Assembly (NCBI GenBank): GCA_024699855.1
Contig: JAMPIQ010000002.1
Coordinates: forward strand, 11,160,001-11,224,000
Direction of reading: 5' to 3'
DNA length: 64,000 nt
Origin: Aphelenchoides besseyi
Taxonomy: Eukaryota; Nematoda; Chromadorea; Rhabditida; Aphelenchoididae
Both the position numbers and the translations under genes were made by a program. The notes beneath the pieces were generated by a model. The model did not search any database. It worked only from the letters and a program-made list of their open reading frames with translations, and had not been told where the DNA came from. Positions 49,166-59,828 of the stretch are shown piece by piece; the first letter of the stretch is position 1; every line of letters starts with the position of its first letter.

Positions 49166-51832
49166 TCAAAGCGCAATATCCGAAAATACCCGAAATTTAT
49201 CCGCTTCATTCAAAATAAACTCTGTGATTTGCCCAAACACGACCATTTTATACGCCAAATTCTGAGATGGAACAACTCGTGGCTCCATCGGTGGCTGGGA
49301 TTTTTTCATGGAGAAGCCGCTGTTTCGACGTTGATGAGTTTTGATTGCACGACCTTCGGTGTGAAAGAAAGCGGGACCAAAAACAATTGCGAGATTGTGG
49401 ATTTGCATACGATTTTCTGACGAATGACGAGAAATTCTAAACAACAAGAGGATGAAAGCAAATTGGTAAAGTATCTTACCGTCGTAGATGTGAAATCAAA
49501 TGAGCGAGTGTTGCACGATTGGATTCCGGCAGACGTTTCAACAGATCATCGTATGATTTTAATCGGATCCTCGTTTGCTCCTCTAAACATAAAAGTGTCC
49601 AGTGAAAGTAAACGTTGACTACTTACTCATAGCCGACATGAACTCTTTGTTGAGATCAGACGGAAACAAGGGGTCTGCTAATTCGCGTAAAAACAATTTC
49701 AAAGCACCGGTTAAGACATGAACGTCGTCTTCTTTTGCCAAGGCATCGTAACGATCTTGGTCGATGTTACACCTCAACTTTTGAATAGACGAAAGATTAC
49801 CGCTTACACGATAAATTCCGTCCATCGAAAGCCCACGCTTTTCAATCAACTCTGTTACTTCGAGAATAAAACGCGGAACCGGCAATCCATCGTGCTCACA
49901 AACCGCGGCTAATGTACTGCCAAATACTGGCTCAGCTGAAATTAAAAGATGACTAGCGCCAGAAGCAGAAACGAATCACGTTTGTAGATACCACGTTCAA
50001 TTAGATCATTCATTGTTGTGCGGGAACGTAGGAAACGTAGAAGTCGATCGATAATTGACTCACGAGGTGGGATTTCAGTTTCCGTTTTCTCCTTATTCGT
50101 TATCGATGTTTTTGCCAAATGTTTCAACGAATGTCGAGTTGACTGCTTTTTGAATAATCCCGACTTATTCGACGCACGTCCAAGACTTCCTGTTCCTGTT
50201 GGTTCGTTGTAGGGCTGAAAAGTTCGTGAATTTGCAAGAAAATAGCAATGATTTACTATCGATGCTATCGTTTCTCTTAACGCCCGAAACCACTCGTTAA
50301 TAGCGTTCTGATTATTGTCCAAACAACTAAACAAGTAGATGCTATTGTCGGGCAATTGCAACTAAAATGCAAAGTTATGTGAATGAATTTGGATTATGAC
50401 AAACCGAAATTATTTGCCGATGTCGTTTATCCTTGTATTTCTCGTTTTCAACTCGACACAATTTGGCATGACTGATGTTAATAAAGTCGCTAGGTGGAGG
50501 ATAATGTTTTCCATTTTTCTAAACTTCGATTCAAAAGCACAACTTCTTCGGGCTTACCTCTGCACTCTTCTGATCGCGATAAAAAAGCAAATGGCCGGAA
50601 TACAGAAACGCGTAAGTGGTTGTCCATTGGTTTTTCTTGATCTTTGTTGTTCCATCTGTTAGCCGACATTTCTCTAATGTTCCTTGATAGATTGCACTGC
50701 TCGGTGTGAAATCATCGTGCGAACGCATCGAAGATGTTAGCAGAGTCGTAGCGGACACGGAAGAACTCATTTCCACGGGTAGAACAGGAAACGTTGTAAT
50801 AAGTGACGACGAGTTGGTGATAGATTGGGCACTTGTCATTGGTTCCGCATAAGTGGTTGGCATTGCTGCTTCATTCAAATTTACGTAGTTATGATCGAAA
50901 GCACAACTTCTGGCTCCAACATTATTTGCATCGCGTGGTAGTCGATTTGTCTAAATACACTCATTAAAATATCTCAAGACAACAAACCATAAAAGTTTCC
51001 GAGGTATCGGCTGGCTGATGAACATTAGAAAGTCGAAGCTCTTGTTCAATCAACGGATTAGTAACATGAGTAATCGATTCATTTGAATTCACGGTTAGAT
51101 TTGATGGCGAGTAGGTTGGCTGATCGATGGACGAAGATCTGGATTTTGACACATCGGAACGAGTCGATGTAACCGCAAAAGTTGTGTCGGAAACTGATTG
51201 CTTTCTTTGCGGTTCCGATTCACGAGTTTTGTTCGAAGTGTTCAGTGCTCGACGAGGTGGTTGCCATTGTCGCACCCCAAAATCCGAGTTACAAAAGAAA
51301 GACCTGCAAACAAAGTTTGTTTGTCGTTTGGTAAGAGCCATGAAGTAAATTTCAAAAACAAACCTTCCACCGAGCGTTTTGTATTCTCGCCAACCATTCT
51401 GCATAACGCGAATCGGCTCGTCAGTACTATTCGGTTCTGGAGGAACTTGTTGGCGATCGATCAAATCGATTTGTCGCTTATTTTCTATTTCTATCAAATT
51501 TGCGTATATCTCACTACCATCTTGGCGTTCTATTTCTTCTTCATCCTTCCAGTGTGTTTGTTCATTGCTACCCGATTCTCTTGACGATCCAGCAGATAAA
51601 TCATACATTAAGTGCGTAGATTCGTTGACTTTGAATAATTCGCCATTCGACAATGTTGGCGATGGCACGTTTTTCTTTATCTTAAAAACAAAATATGTAA
51701 ATGTAACCAACCGCGCTTACTTCGTACAAATCCGTCTCCAACAGTTTATCCAACTGATCCAAATGTGTTGAGTTCGGTCGTCGACTCTTCAGAACACTTG
51801 TCTGGTTGGAAACGGTCGTAACACTCATTTCA
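49166..51832 (-). CDS. WW-PH-RhoGAP protein (ARHGAP15/27-like)
   Basis: The minus-strand gene runs from ATG at 51832 (MSVTTVSNQTSVLKSRRPN) to TGA 49166-49168. A disordered Ser/Thr/Glu-rich N-terminal part comes first. It is followed by a WW domain split by an intron (NGWREYKTLGGR, then FFCNSDFGVRQWQPPR). A long disordered linker leads to a PH domain (AIYQGTLEKCRLTDGTTK, NQWTTTYAFLYSGHLLFYRD, then NQNAINEWFRALRETIASI). The RhoGAP domain has EPVFGSTLAAVCEHDGL, VPRFILEVTELIEKRGLSMD and GIYRVSGNLSSIQKLR, where the Arg of GIYRVSG is the catalytic finger. It continues KLFLRELADPLFP and NRMQIHNLAIVFGPAFF. WW-PH-RhoGAP is the order of the ARHGAP9/12/15/27 group, which inactivates Rac and Cdc42. No SH3 domain is visible at the N terminus. 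Confidence 0.88.
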
Positions 51833-52966
51833 TGTCGAAGCTTCAAAGCAAATTCTTAAAATAACGACAAATCAGCACGCAACGAGTTTGTTAAAAGACG
51901 CGTTGTGACTCGAAAGCCGAGGATTTTGTTTGTAAAGCATTTTGAATTGAAATTTTCCACAACGTCACGACAACGTTTTTCGATAAACCCGGAAAATCGA
52001 CGGAGAAGCGTATCAATACAACGCCAAATTCAGCGTTATGCTTTTCAATCGATGGCGGAATTTCGATCTCGTGCGCAACAAAACGGAAAGAAGACGAAGA
52101 ACGAGCACCAGTGAGTGGGCCGAAGCGCGACATTACGATTTTTGCGGGTCGATTAACCGCTGCGTCGGCCGTGAAGTGCGATGCACAAGGGCGAAAAAGG
52201 GTTGCAAGCAATTAAAACAAGCTCGTTGAAGACAAAACAAAACGTCGATGTGAAAACTGCTTTCCGATTTGTTGAATAATAACCGCACTTTGTAAATTCC
52301 CTTTCCACAATCTTTTCTTTCCCACGAACATGATTTCGGCTAACTGCGCACACAGTCAGAATTGAGAGCCACCGACTGGGAATGAAGCGAAGAGCTTCTT
52401 TCGTCCCGGTTTGTGGTATTAATCGTGGATTCAACAAACTACTACGTTTCTTCGAGTATTGTGTTTCGATCGCGTACGTAATTTGTGGGACACCGCTAAT
52501 TCTCGTCTTATCATTCCCGTTGGCTCGTCGCTTTCCGACTTCCTATGTAAACTCGAAATAAAAGTTTCATCAAAAATAGCGATTATTGTAACACGTTTCT
52601 TGTAGTTATTTTCCAACCTTTAAGAATCAATATTGGAAAGCAGTGAATTTCGTCGCTTGTTCTTTGGGATCATTCAAGTGCTTCGAACTTATGAGACTTG
52701 AAAGGACAAGAAACTTCGACTATGTAACGTCTAATTTGATCGACTGATCTTAGATCTTATTTCTAATGTGTTCAGTTTTAAGCTACTCTTAAAGTATCAC
52801 CCAACGGAATTCTATCGTTTTGTTATCAATCATTCAACTTTCGTTCATTTATTGAACTCTTAAAGAATACAAAGACAGTCTACTTATAAGACAGTAATCG
52901 AAATTCATGGTAGAAAAATCAACGCACATCTCCGGCAATTGCTTAAATTCGACACAAACAACCGAT
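51833..52966. other. Intergenic region, about 1.1 kb
   Basis: No gene is supported. Overlapping frames at 51.9-52.4 kb on both strands are Arg/Ser-rich but do not resemble coding exons. It presumably contains the promoter of the RhoGAP gene. Confidence 0.35.
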
Positions 52967-53502
52967 TCAAGAAGCAAATTGGTAGAAGTATCTTCGTGGT
53001 CCATACCAAGCTGCAAGGAAATTGTCAATAAAAGTAATAAACAGATTTCTTGTCCTTGTATTCCTAGTACTCACCTCCTTTCGTGTAAATATCATCCCAA
53101 TCTTTGTGACGTCGACCCAAAGCCGTAGGTTCAATCCACTTTTTGTCCAAGTAATCGAATGAAATCAATCCCTAAACCATTTGAGGATTTTTTACGTTTG
53201 AAGTTATTGACATACTTGTCGGTACATTTTTATTGCTCGTTTTGTGTTGTAGCGATCCAAAAGATGAGGTCGCCATTGATCCCACAGTGGTCGATCGTAA
53301 TAGGGATCCCGATATCTAAAGAAAATTGATTGGAATTTAACTCGTTTTCAATTCTGACCTTCTCCAGTAGTCGGGACTCAAAAAATCACTATACCTATAA
53401 AGCAATCTTTAGCTACTCACCGGGTTTTTCATCAACTTATACATCAACTGACTCCACTGTTCGCGAGCAGTTCAACGCTACTAATTTTACCGTATGAGTC
53501 AT
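52967..53502 (-). CDS. Small Trp/Tyr/Arg-rich protein
   Basis: The minus-strand exons join from an ATG at 53502 (MTHTWSQLMYSDFLSPDYWR) through short introns to TGA at 52967-52969. Following blocks are RYRDPYYDRPLWDQWRPHLL, DRYNTKRAIKMYRQGLISFD, YLDKKWIEPTALGRRHKDWD and AWYGPRRYFYQFAS. All splice phases fit, and the donors (GTATGT, GTGAGT, GTATAA) are good. The first intron is only 34 nt, and another start such as MIARYDD is possible. The chain is basic, very aromatic and without signal peptide or membrane segment. The style resembles the Tyr/Arg-rich proteins nearby, and loosely resembles muscle filament proteins such as flightin (WYR-type block), which is inference only. About 100 residues. 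Confidence 0.55.
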
Positions 53503-55243
53503 CGTATCTTGCTATCATGCATTGTAAACGCGCTAAAAGTACTATTATTCAATTTGTCTCGTCAAGAGGAATCGATTGGTGCTCATATTGTACGGGTTTT
53601 GTATATTATAGCTTACCATGGTAAGTTTTTATTGAGTAATTTCCGCGCGGTAAAATTGGTATGATTGAGCTGCTCGAAATGCAGGAAGTTCGTTGATTTA
53701 CGAGCCGATGGAAACCCGCTGAGTACCATTTGTATCGTTGCCAGAACCCGGGATATCCGAATTCACCTTAAAGTTCTTTCAAATTTCCATTTAACTTTGA
53801 GTTTCTACCTGAATGCGGTATTGGGTCTGTATTCGGAAAGCGACGAGCATTATAGCGACAAGCACTCCAATGCAACGATGGAAGATTTGTGTAACGATCA
53901 TGATAATAATCGTCCCACTAAACAAACAAGATAAATGAGGATTATAGGCTTTAGTACCGAATTTCGATTCAATCGATAGCTATATAAAGTTGATGAACGG
54001 AAACGATCAGAAACATGCAAATTGCCCAAATTTGGCACCGATGTGACGCTAAAAGTAGTAAAAAGAATAATGAGATGGGGTCGAAAACTACCGTGACAAT
54101 GTAGCTACGTTAGCCTCACGATGTACTTCCCGTTCTCGCGGTAAGCAAACGGACGACTTTGCCCGTACAATGGGAAAGTTGCTCATAGCGGTAGAAGTTC
54201 TACCAATCAAAGCCTTTCAGCTTGATTATGATCAAAAATGCAGTGGATTTCGATGTAAATAGAAGAGGCCAATGGAGAAAACGGCGCCTACAATTTGTGT
54301 TCAACTGCCGTTCTGAAGACACGTCCATTTCATGTGGCATACTCACAAACAGAGGACGAGAGGAATAGGAAGGATCGCAATAAAAACACGAAAATAGGAA
54401 GACAGAGAGCCAAATCAAAAGACAAAATAGTTTCGGATGGCTGTCGATTTCCCAGCTGTTCAAACACTTCCAACGTACATCGAACTTGGGAGTTCCAAAA
54501 GACAAAAAAAATAAGAAAGCGATGGCCAATCAACAGGCTGTACGCAACAGAACTTAAAGCCCAAATCATTTGTTAACAGCGGCATTTTGACGGCCCACGC
54601 ATTTGAAAAGAAGTTGCGTGAACTTTAAAGAGTCGATTGCCATTTAAAGTTCTTATTGATATTAAATTTCATTGAAAGTCTTGTTCGTATTAACATCTTA
54701 TTCGTTCAGAGTAGAGGACAACGGTAAATTTCGATTGTTGTTACTTCGATGAACACACACTCTTATTAAATCCATTTATTTCCTGATTTGAGTCTTGCAA
54801 TTGCTGGCAGTTTATTCGAGAAAAGGACGAAGGGACGTGCAAAAATGCGCAGCATTACGCTAAATCTCAGGTTTGGCAGTCTAGAACGCCTACAGTTGTC
54901 GTCGATTGGAAATATACAAAATAAAAGGATTTAACTAAAAAACGGAGTTCAGTTGTTACAAGTCAAAAAGAGATGGACGACAAGAAGAAAAGCGGTAAAA
55001 AAAGATTGCAAAGATTTTACAGAACACACGACCTGCTTAGGACCATTTGATGAAATACTGAAGCGACGGTCGATTGAAGTTGCTGGGCGTGTATTGAAAC
55101 TCCGAGTCCCACGTGTACGTCCGCCAGAAGCGTTTGAAACGAGTATTCCAGTAGTTCGACGGAAGACGGCCGGGATCTGAAACTAAATCAAAATTAACAC
55201 TCGCTCTTTTACTTCATTGGTTTTTTGTTTGCCACTTACTTAA
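53503..55243. other. Intergenic region with a weak plus-strand frame
   Basis: No gene is firmly supported. A plus-strand frame from 54953 to 55180 ends KLRVPRVRPPEAFETSIPVV and RRKTAGI, is strongly basic, and is a candidate small protein. It might begin at an ATG at 54973 (MDDKKKSG) with a very short intron. Other frames at 53.67-53.93 and 54.30-54.58 kb look random. Confidence 0.3.
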
Positions 55244-56205
55244 TCAGTAAAGATAATATCCATAATATGAACTCCAATAAGGACGATAACCATATAAATA
55301 ACTGAAAAGAAGTTAAGAAATTTCTGCTTATTCACATAAAACTAACGATTTGTAGCGAGCCCAGTAAGTTGGATACGACCTGAAATTCAATGGAAAGTTG
55401 TTTTTAATAGTGCGTTATGATTTTGGAATCATTAAACAAGAAATTTTTATCAGATTGGTTAGAGATACATCAAGATAAAAGTTATGTCTTTCAAAAGAAT
55501 CAAAAGTTTGTTTGACACTCACAAACGTGAGTTAGAGAGTTTTCATTTTTGTAAACTTTGCAAACAATTGATTTGTTAGCTTCAGACATTAGTCTTTTTA
55601 CAGCACTTAGCATCGTTCTTACTTACCAATAGTAGGGATTCGGCTAAATACAGATGTTATGACAAACGACTTTTCAGACTTACCAGATAGTCGCTGTAGT
55701 AGTAACGTCGCGGATACAAGCTGTTGTAGTACAATGGCGAGAAGTAGCGGTAACGATCATACCTGAAGAAGAGTTGTCTATGATTTTGAACAATAGTTTG
55801 AAAGAATTATGGTCTACACGATTTTGAACTGACCAGTAGTCGTCGTAAAGCGAGTAGTCTCGGTAGTAGCTAAAATAAAAAAGTTTAGTGTCAGTCTTAA
55901 ACGGGATATTTAGCAAATGAAAAGAGTGATGTGAATTCGTTAAAAAGACAAATGCTTACCGGTATGGATAGTAACTAGTACCGTAGTAGCTGCTGTAATA
56001 CGACGGCCAAGTTGGTCGGTATCGTGCGCTGGTTGTCACATACGAAGTCAAATCAGGAACACTGTAAGTTCGGGTCTGAAATGATTAGCACGCAAATTCA
56101 ATTCATCGAATATTCGTCGTATACCAAAACCACTGGACGTGATGCAACGGAACTGGAGCGAACCAAAGCCGCAGAACGCGTTCGAGAAAGCGCGTATTCG
56201 CTCAT
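55244..56205 (-). CDS. Tyr-rich protein (filagenin-like composition)
   Basis: The minus-strand gene runs from ATG at 56205 (MSEYALSRTRSAALVRSSSV) to TGA at 55244-55246, in seven or so short exons. After VPDLTSYVTTSARYRPTWPS come SYYSSYYGTSYYPYR, YYRDYSLYDDYW, YDRYRYFSPLYYNSLYPR, RYYYSDYL, PNPYYW and SYPTYWARYKS, ending YRPYWSSYYGYYLY. Tyr makes up an extreme share of the chain, with Arg, Ser and Pro next. There is no signal peptide or Cys. The motif PDLTSYVTT is shared with DPLSYVTT in the protein at 6199-6949. The Ser/Arg-rich head followed by a Tyr/Arg-rich body is what I would expect of nematode filagenins, which package paramyosin in thick filament cores. That identity is inferred from composition. 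Intron phases all fit, so the gene model is better supported than the function. Confidence 0.65.
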
Positions 56206-57023
56206 CCTGTACGTTCACAGGACTTGTTTCTGAAATAGCAAACGTTCCGAATAGAAATCGAACACGTCGAAAGAACACACAAAGAAAAGTTTCAGATTGT
56301 AAGGTGTCTAATTAAATACAACAAGATGAAAAGTTCGAAGTTGTGGATGTTAAACCGAACATCAACAAACGTTCTGCCAATTCGAACGATCTTTTTCGAA
56401 AACACATGGCTGCTCGATTAAAATGCTGTTAGATAGTTTTGAAAATCCTCGTGGCCAACGATTGGCAGGAGAACGATATGGCGGCCGTTCTGTTCATGGC
56501 CATTCAGTGAGTATTCGTGAAAAGAAGGTTGTTTGTGTTTACGTGTGTACCTGCATTCATTTACTTTTTTTCGATTCACTTCGAGAATTTGTGGCAATCA
56601 ACAACGTCTTTGTTTTTGGACGCTTTTAAGCCCAACGTACTCACGGCCCACTCTTTCGAAGTTCACCGCCTCCCGTTCGCTTGAAGTCCGATCGATGCGA
56701 AGATTCCATGGCAAAAAACGCGATAAGCGGTCCGCCTTTTTAGCCGTCTGTCTAATGAACTCGTCGCAACCAGAGATTTGTTGTCACGGCCTCCTACGCA
56801 TGAAATTGACGATCGCATCCTCCGATCACGAAAAGGCCAAAGGACGTGGAAAGAAAACATCAACAACTGTTCTTTTGAGATTCCTTCTTTTCGCGTGTTG
56901 TTCTTTTATTTTTGACAAAATTTATACAACACCACGAAGTCTACTGTTGACAATCGAATGTTGAGAAAAAGGATAACTGCAAATGTGCTAAAAGCGAGTA
57001 ATTGGTGGCAAGTAGTGAGTGTT
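56206..57023. other. Intergenic region
   Basis: No gene is firmly supported. A plus-strand stretch at 56423-56497 (SFENPRGQRLAGERYGGRSV, then HGHS before a GTGAGT donor) reads like an exon, but I cannot connect it to a start or to downstream exons. Confidence 0.3.
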
Positions 57024-57361
57024 TTATAAACGACGAAAGCGAAAATCAGGATCGAAATATCGAGCCGAATCGTCGTAATAAATGTATCCACGATCTTCGG
57101 GATATTTGACACAAATTTGTCCACAAACGATCAGAAAGTGCTCAGGATGACGAATCTGAAATTGAATCTTCATAACAGATTGTTTGTTAAGAATAAAGAG
57201 ATTTAAGGTATTCGGGCTCTTCTAGCCTCAAAACTTACAAGTGATGGTCTGAGCGCTGGAACATGTCGAGCGTTTGTGTAGTTGAATGCTCTTGCCAATC
57301 CGAGTCGATAGTCACCATGTCGGCAGATTTCAGCTGTCAAATTCGACGTGCGAGATTCCAT
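57024..57361 (-). CDS. Small conserved-looking protein of unknown function
   Basis: Two minus-strand exons join across an intron of about 90 nt, from ATG at 57361 (MESRTSNLTAEICRHGDYRL) to TAA at 57024-57026. They give GLARAFNYTNARHVPALRPS, then RHPEHFLIVCGQICVKYPED and RGYIYYDDSARYFDPDFRFR, ending RL. A cttacag acceptor sits just 5 bp before the ATG, so a 5' UTR exon is likely. The product is 84 residues, with Tyr/Arg/Asp-rich end and no signal peptide. It looks related in style to the neighbouring aromatic proteins, but I see no shared motif and do not recognise the family. Confidence 0.55.
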
Positions 57362-57852
57362 TTGTTCTGTAAGACTGCGCAGCTCAAAACTATCCTATAA
57401 GTTTTTCGTAACTCCAATTAAAAAGAACTTACAGACCAAGAAAGCTCTCAAATCCGCAAAACGAGTGCTGATTTCACCGGCCAGAAGAATCAGCCAAACG
57501 GACGCTCATTCACAGCGAACTTTCACGGAATGCAACGAAACAGCTGGCAACTATTCGTCAGTCATTTTGCACTACAATAAACCAATATCTTTTTGACAAA
57601 ACAAAACTGTGGTTGCGCGTGAATCGAAAAGCATAGTTGAACTAAGAGACAGTTGAATGGATCAAAACAAAAGCACGAGCTTATGTATTGCAGGAAAACG
57701 ATTCGCCAGCTGCACATATTCCGCAACCGCAACTTATTTTCCATTCTTATCAGCAATTCGTAGATTGACAGTTCGTAGAACTACCAAAAAACTAGTTGCA
57801 AACCCGATGTTTATTATTTGATTTCAATTGCCGTCTCCTTAGGTCGATTATC
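57362..57852. other. Divergent intergenic region
   Basis: This separates two divergent genes and should contain both promoters. Only short frames are present. Confidence 0.4.
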
Positions 57853-58621
57853 ATGTCGTACAGTTTCGTTGTCCTCTGTTTCTTTTTCTGTCTTACTATC
57901 GCGTGCCAAGACGGCAAAGACAACTCGATTGCAATCCACGATCTACTTAACGGTATGTTAATCTATAGTATTGAATTAGCTTTCGAGTGCAGTTCTTTTT
58001 ATTCAATTGCGTATTCTAAAACTTTGCAGATGCTGCTAAAGTTCGATTTCATAATGTCACGGTTTTAACTTACGATTTCGACAAGAAGCCGATTTGTTCA
58101 AAGAACGGTGCGGCCATCAAGTTTCCAGGATTTCTTTCGATAGCTGGAGGTTTGTTTCACTTCTAATCTCGCTGAATTTGAGTATTGAGGTCAAATTGAA
58201 ATCACCGAGCCGTTGAGTTCGGTATCCAACGTTGTGAAACTCGATTTCACCACTGAACACAATTCGTTTTTTATCGGTCAAGTTTGTTTCAATGGCAAAA
58301 GTGAAAATGCTTTCGTTTCGGACGATTTATGGTAAGTAGTGTTTTATTTTGTTTGAAACATATTCCAGCCATCAAAATCTCTGTGAACTAGTTGGACAAC
58401 AAACGTGTGAGCTATTGAAGACAAAACAAACGATTGATGCACGTGCACTTTTTGACGACTATTTCCCGTTACCCGTATCGCCGGTAGCCGAAGTTGGTGG
58501 CGAGTGGAGATTGGAAGTGAAAATCAAAGTGCAAGGCAAGGAAGTGGCTCATATTCGCGCTGGACATTCGGATGAATGGATTGAAATTTTGGTTGACGAG
58601 GAAACCCACGAAGAACTTTAA
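57853..58621 (+). CDS. Secreted ML-domain-like (MD-2/NPC2-type) protein
   Basis: Four exons join in frame: 57853-57952, 58030-58149, 58190-58331 and 58369-58621. A signal peptide (MSYSFVVLCFFFCLTIACQD) leads into KVRFHNVTVLTYDFDKKPIC. Later blocks are FPGFLSIAGGQIEITEPLSS, VCFNGKSENAFVSDDLCHQN, LCELVGQQTCELLKTKQTID, FPLPVSPVAEVGGEWRLEVK and IKVQGKEVAHIRAGHSDEWI, ending DEETHEEL. The order of a C-rich middle, then a proline-rich strand, then G-x-W-x-L-x-V-x-[IV], resembles the ML lipid-binding fold of NPC2 and MD-2. The expected last Cys is missing. The match is weak, so I give the family as likely but unproven. The end HEEL is close to, but not, an ER-retention signal. Confidence 0.5.
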
Positions 58622-58693
58622 CCAACCAAGAACTATGCATACAAAATAGCTATTAAAGAATAAATTATTTTATAAACAAGTGACTTCAGAAGA

Positions 58694-59124
58694 TCAAATT
58701 GCAACTTCTCGTCTTGCGATCAGTAACTGCAAAACTGAACACCGTTGAATCGATTTGACTGCTCGCTCGTGAGTCATCATCGTGCAATCCAAGCCATTAA
58801 TCTGAACAAGAACATCATCATAAATTAGAATTCAGACGGAAATACCTGCAGAATTTTGTCGTGGGGTTTCAGACCTGCGGAGCTCGCGGGCGAGTTCGCT
58901 TCGACGTGCGTAATGTAAATACCCTAAAGTAAACTCAGAATTGAATGCGTGATCGCAGCTCTGACTTTATCTGAGTATGGACTTCTTGTAGCGTCCTGAT
59001 CAATTCCACCGCCAATCCGAAATCCAACTCGATAAGCCGATTGACCATTGGAGTCAACAACTTGCTCCTTAGCCACTTCAATGCCGATACTCAAACACTC
59101 GAAAGCAGTGCCGGGAGATGTCAT
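58694..59124 (-). CDS. TAX1BP3: TAX1BP3/TIP-1-like single-PDZ protein
   Basis: The minus-strand gene runs from ATG at 59124 (MTSPGTAFECLSIGIEVAKE) to TGA at 58694-58696 in about three exons. It contains YRVGFRIGGGIDQDATRSPY, then GIYITHVEANSPASSAGLKP, HDKILQINGLDCTMMTHER and AVKSIQRCSVLQLLIARREV. The first block holds the carboxylate-binding loop and the GGGIDQD element that marks TIP-1. The last blocks complete the PDZ fold. TIP-1 is a small protein that is almost only a PDZ domain and competes with scaffold PDZ proteins for targets such as beta-catenin. Length and order match. Confidence 0.88.
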
Positions 59125-59828
59125 TTTGCGTAATTAGCGCTATACATTTGCTAATATGTAAAAACAAGTTAATTAGCATATTGAGCACAAAAATCGATCG
59201 GTGTAATTTGTATTCGAATTGATCGTCTTTTCGATAAAAATACAAAAACATCATGAAATTTCAAACTAGAAACTTGGCCAATTTCAACTATTTTTCTTAG
59301 GATAAATTACAGTTTTAGCGCTAATCCAACGTCATTGGATCAATTCTTAACCTCGGAGACCTATAGACGCTGCGTGTGGTCGCGGTTTGAAACTTCGTCG
59401 ACACCACTGATCAGCTCCTGAGCCTGTAGTTAATACTATTGTATTGATATCATACTCATATTACGTTTTTTTCAACATTTTACATCTCCAAGCTACCCAA
59501 TGGAGTACTGCGTAGTAAACATTTCGACCTTTTCTTGGCGCACTGATTTGATTGGTCGGGAGTTTGGTTGATAGCAAAACTGATTGTTCTAAATGAGAAA
59601 AGTCTAGTGAAATTACGGATACTAAAATATTCCAGTGGTTAGTTCACTAGCAAATTGACCATGTTCGTCCCCAAATTTGTACTGATACGGTGAGAAAATT
59701 GGAACTAACATCAAGTGATTGTGGATACCAGAAATTTGACTGTAGACAAACGATTTGTTTTCTAACTCGTGGGATTTATCCATTTGCAGTTCAATGCGAA
59801 TCATAATCAAATGCTTTTAGCTTGGGTC
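59125..59828. other. Divergent intergenic region with a small minus-strand frame
   Basis: A minus-strand frame at 59622-59810 encodes MIMIRIELQMDKSHELENKS and onward to TTGIF. It starts 19 bp from the ATG of the RAD9-like gene in the opposite direction. It may be a small gene or chance. The rest shows no coding signal. Confidence 0.35.

Noticed and set aside
56423..56497. Exon-like stretch reading SFENPRGQRLAGERYGG
   Set aside because: It ends at a good donor but has no start and no downstream exon I could join, so it is not called as a gene.
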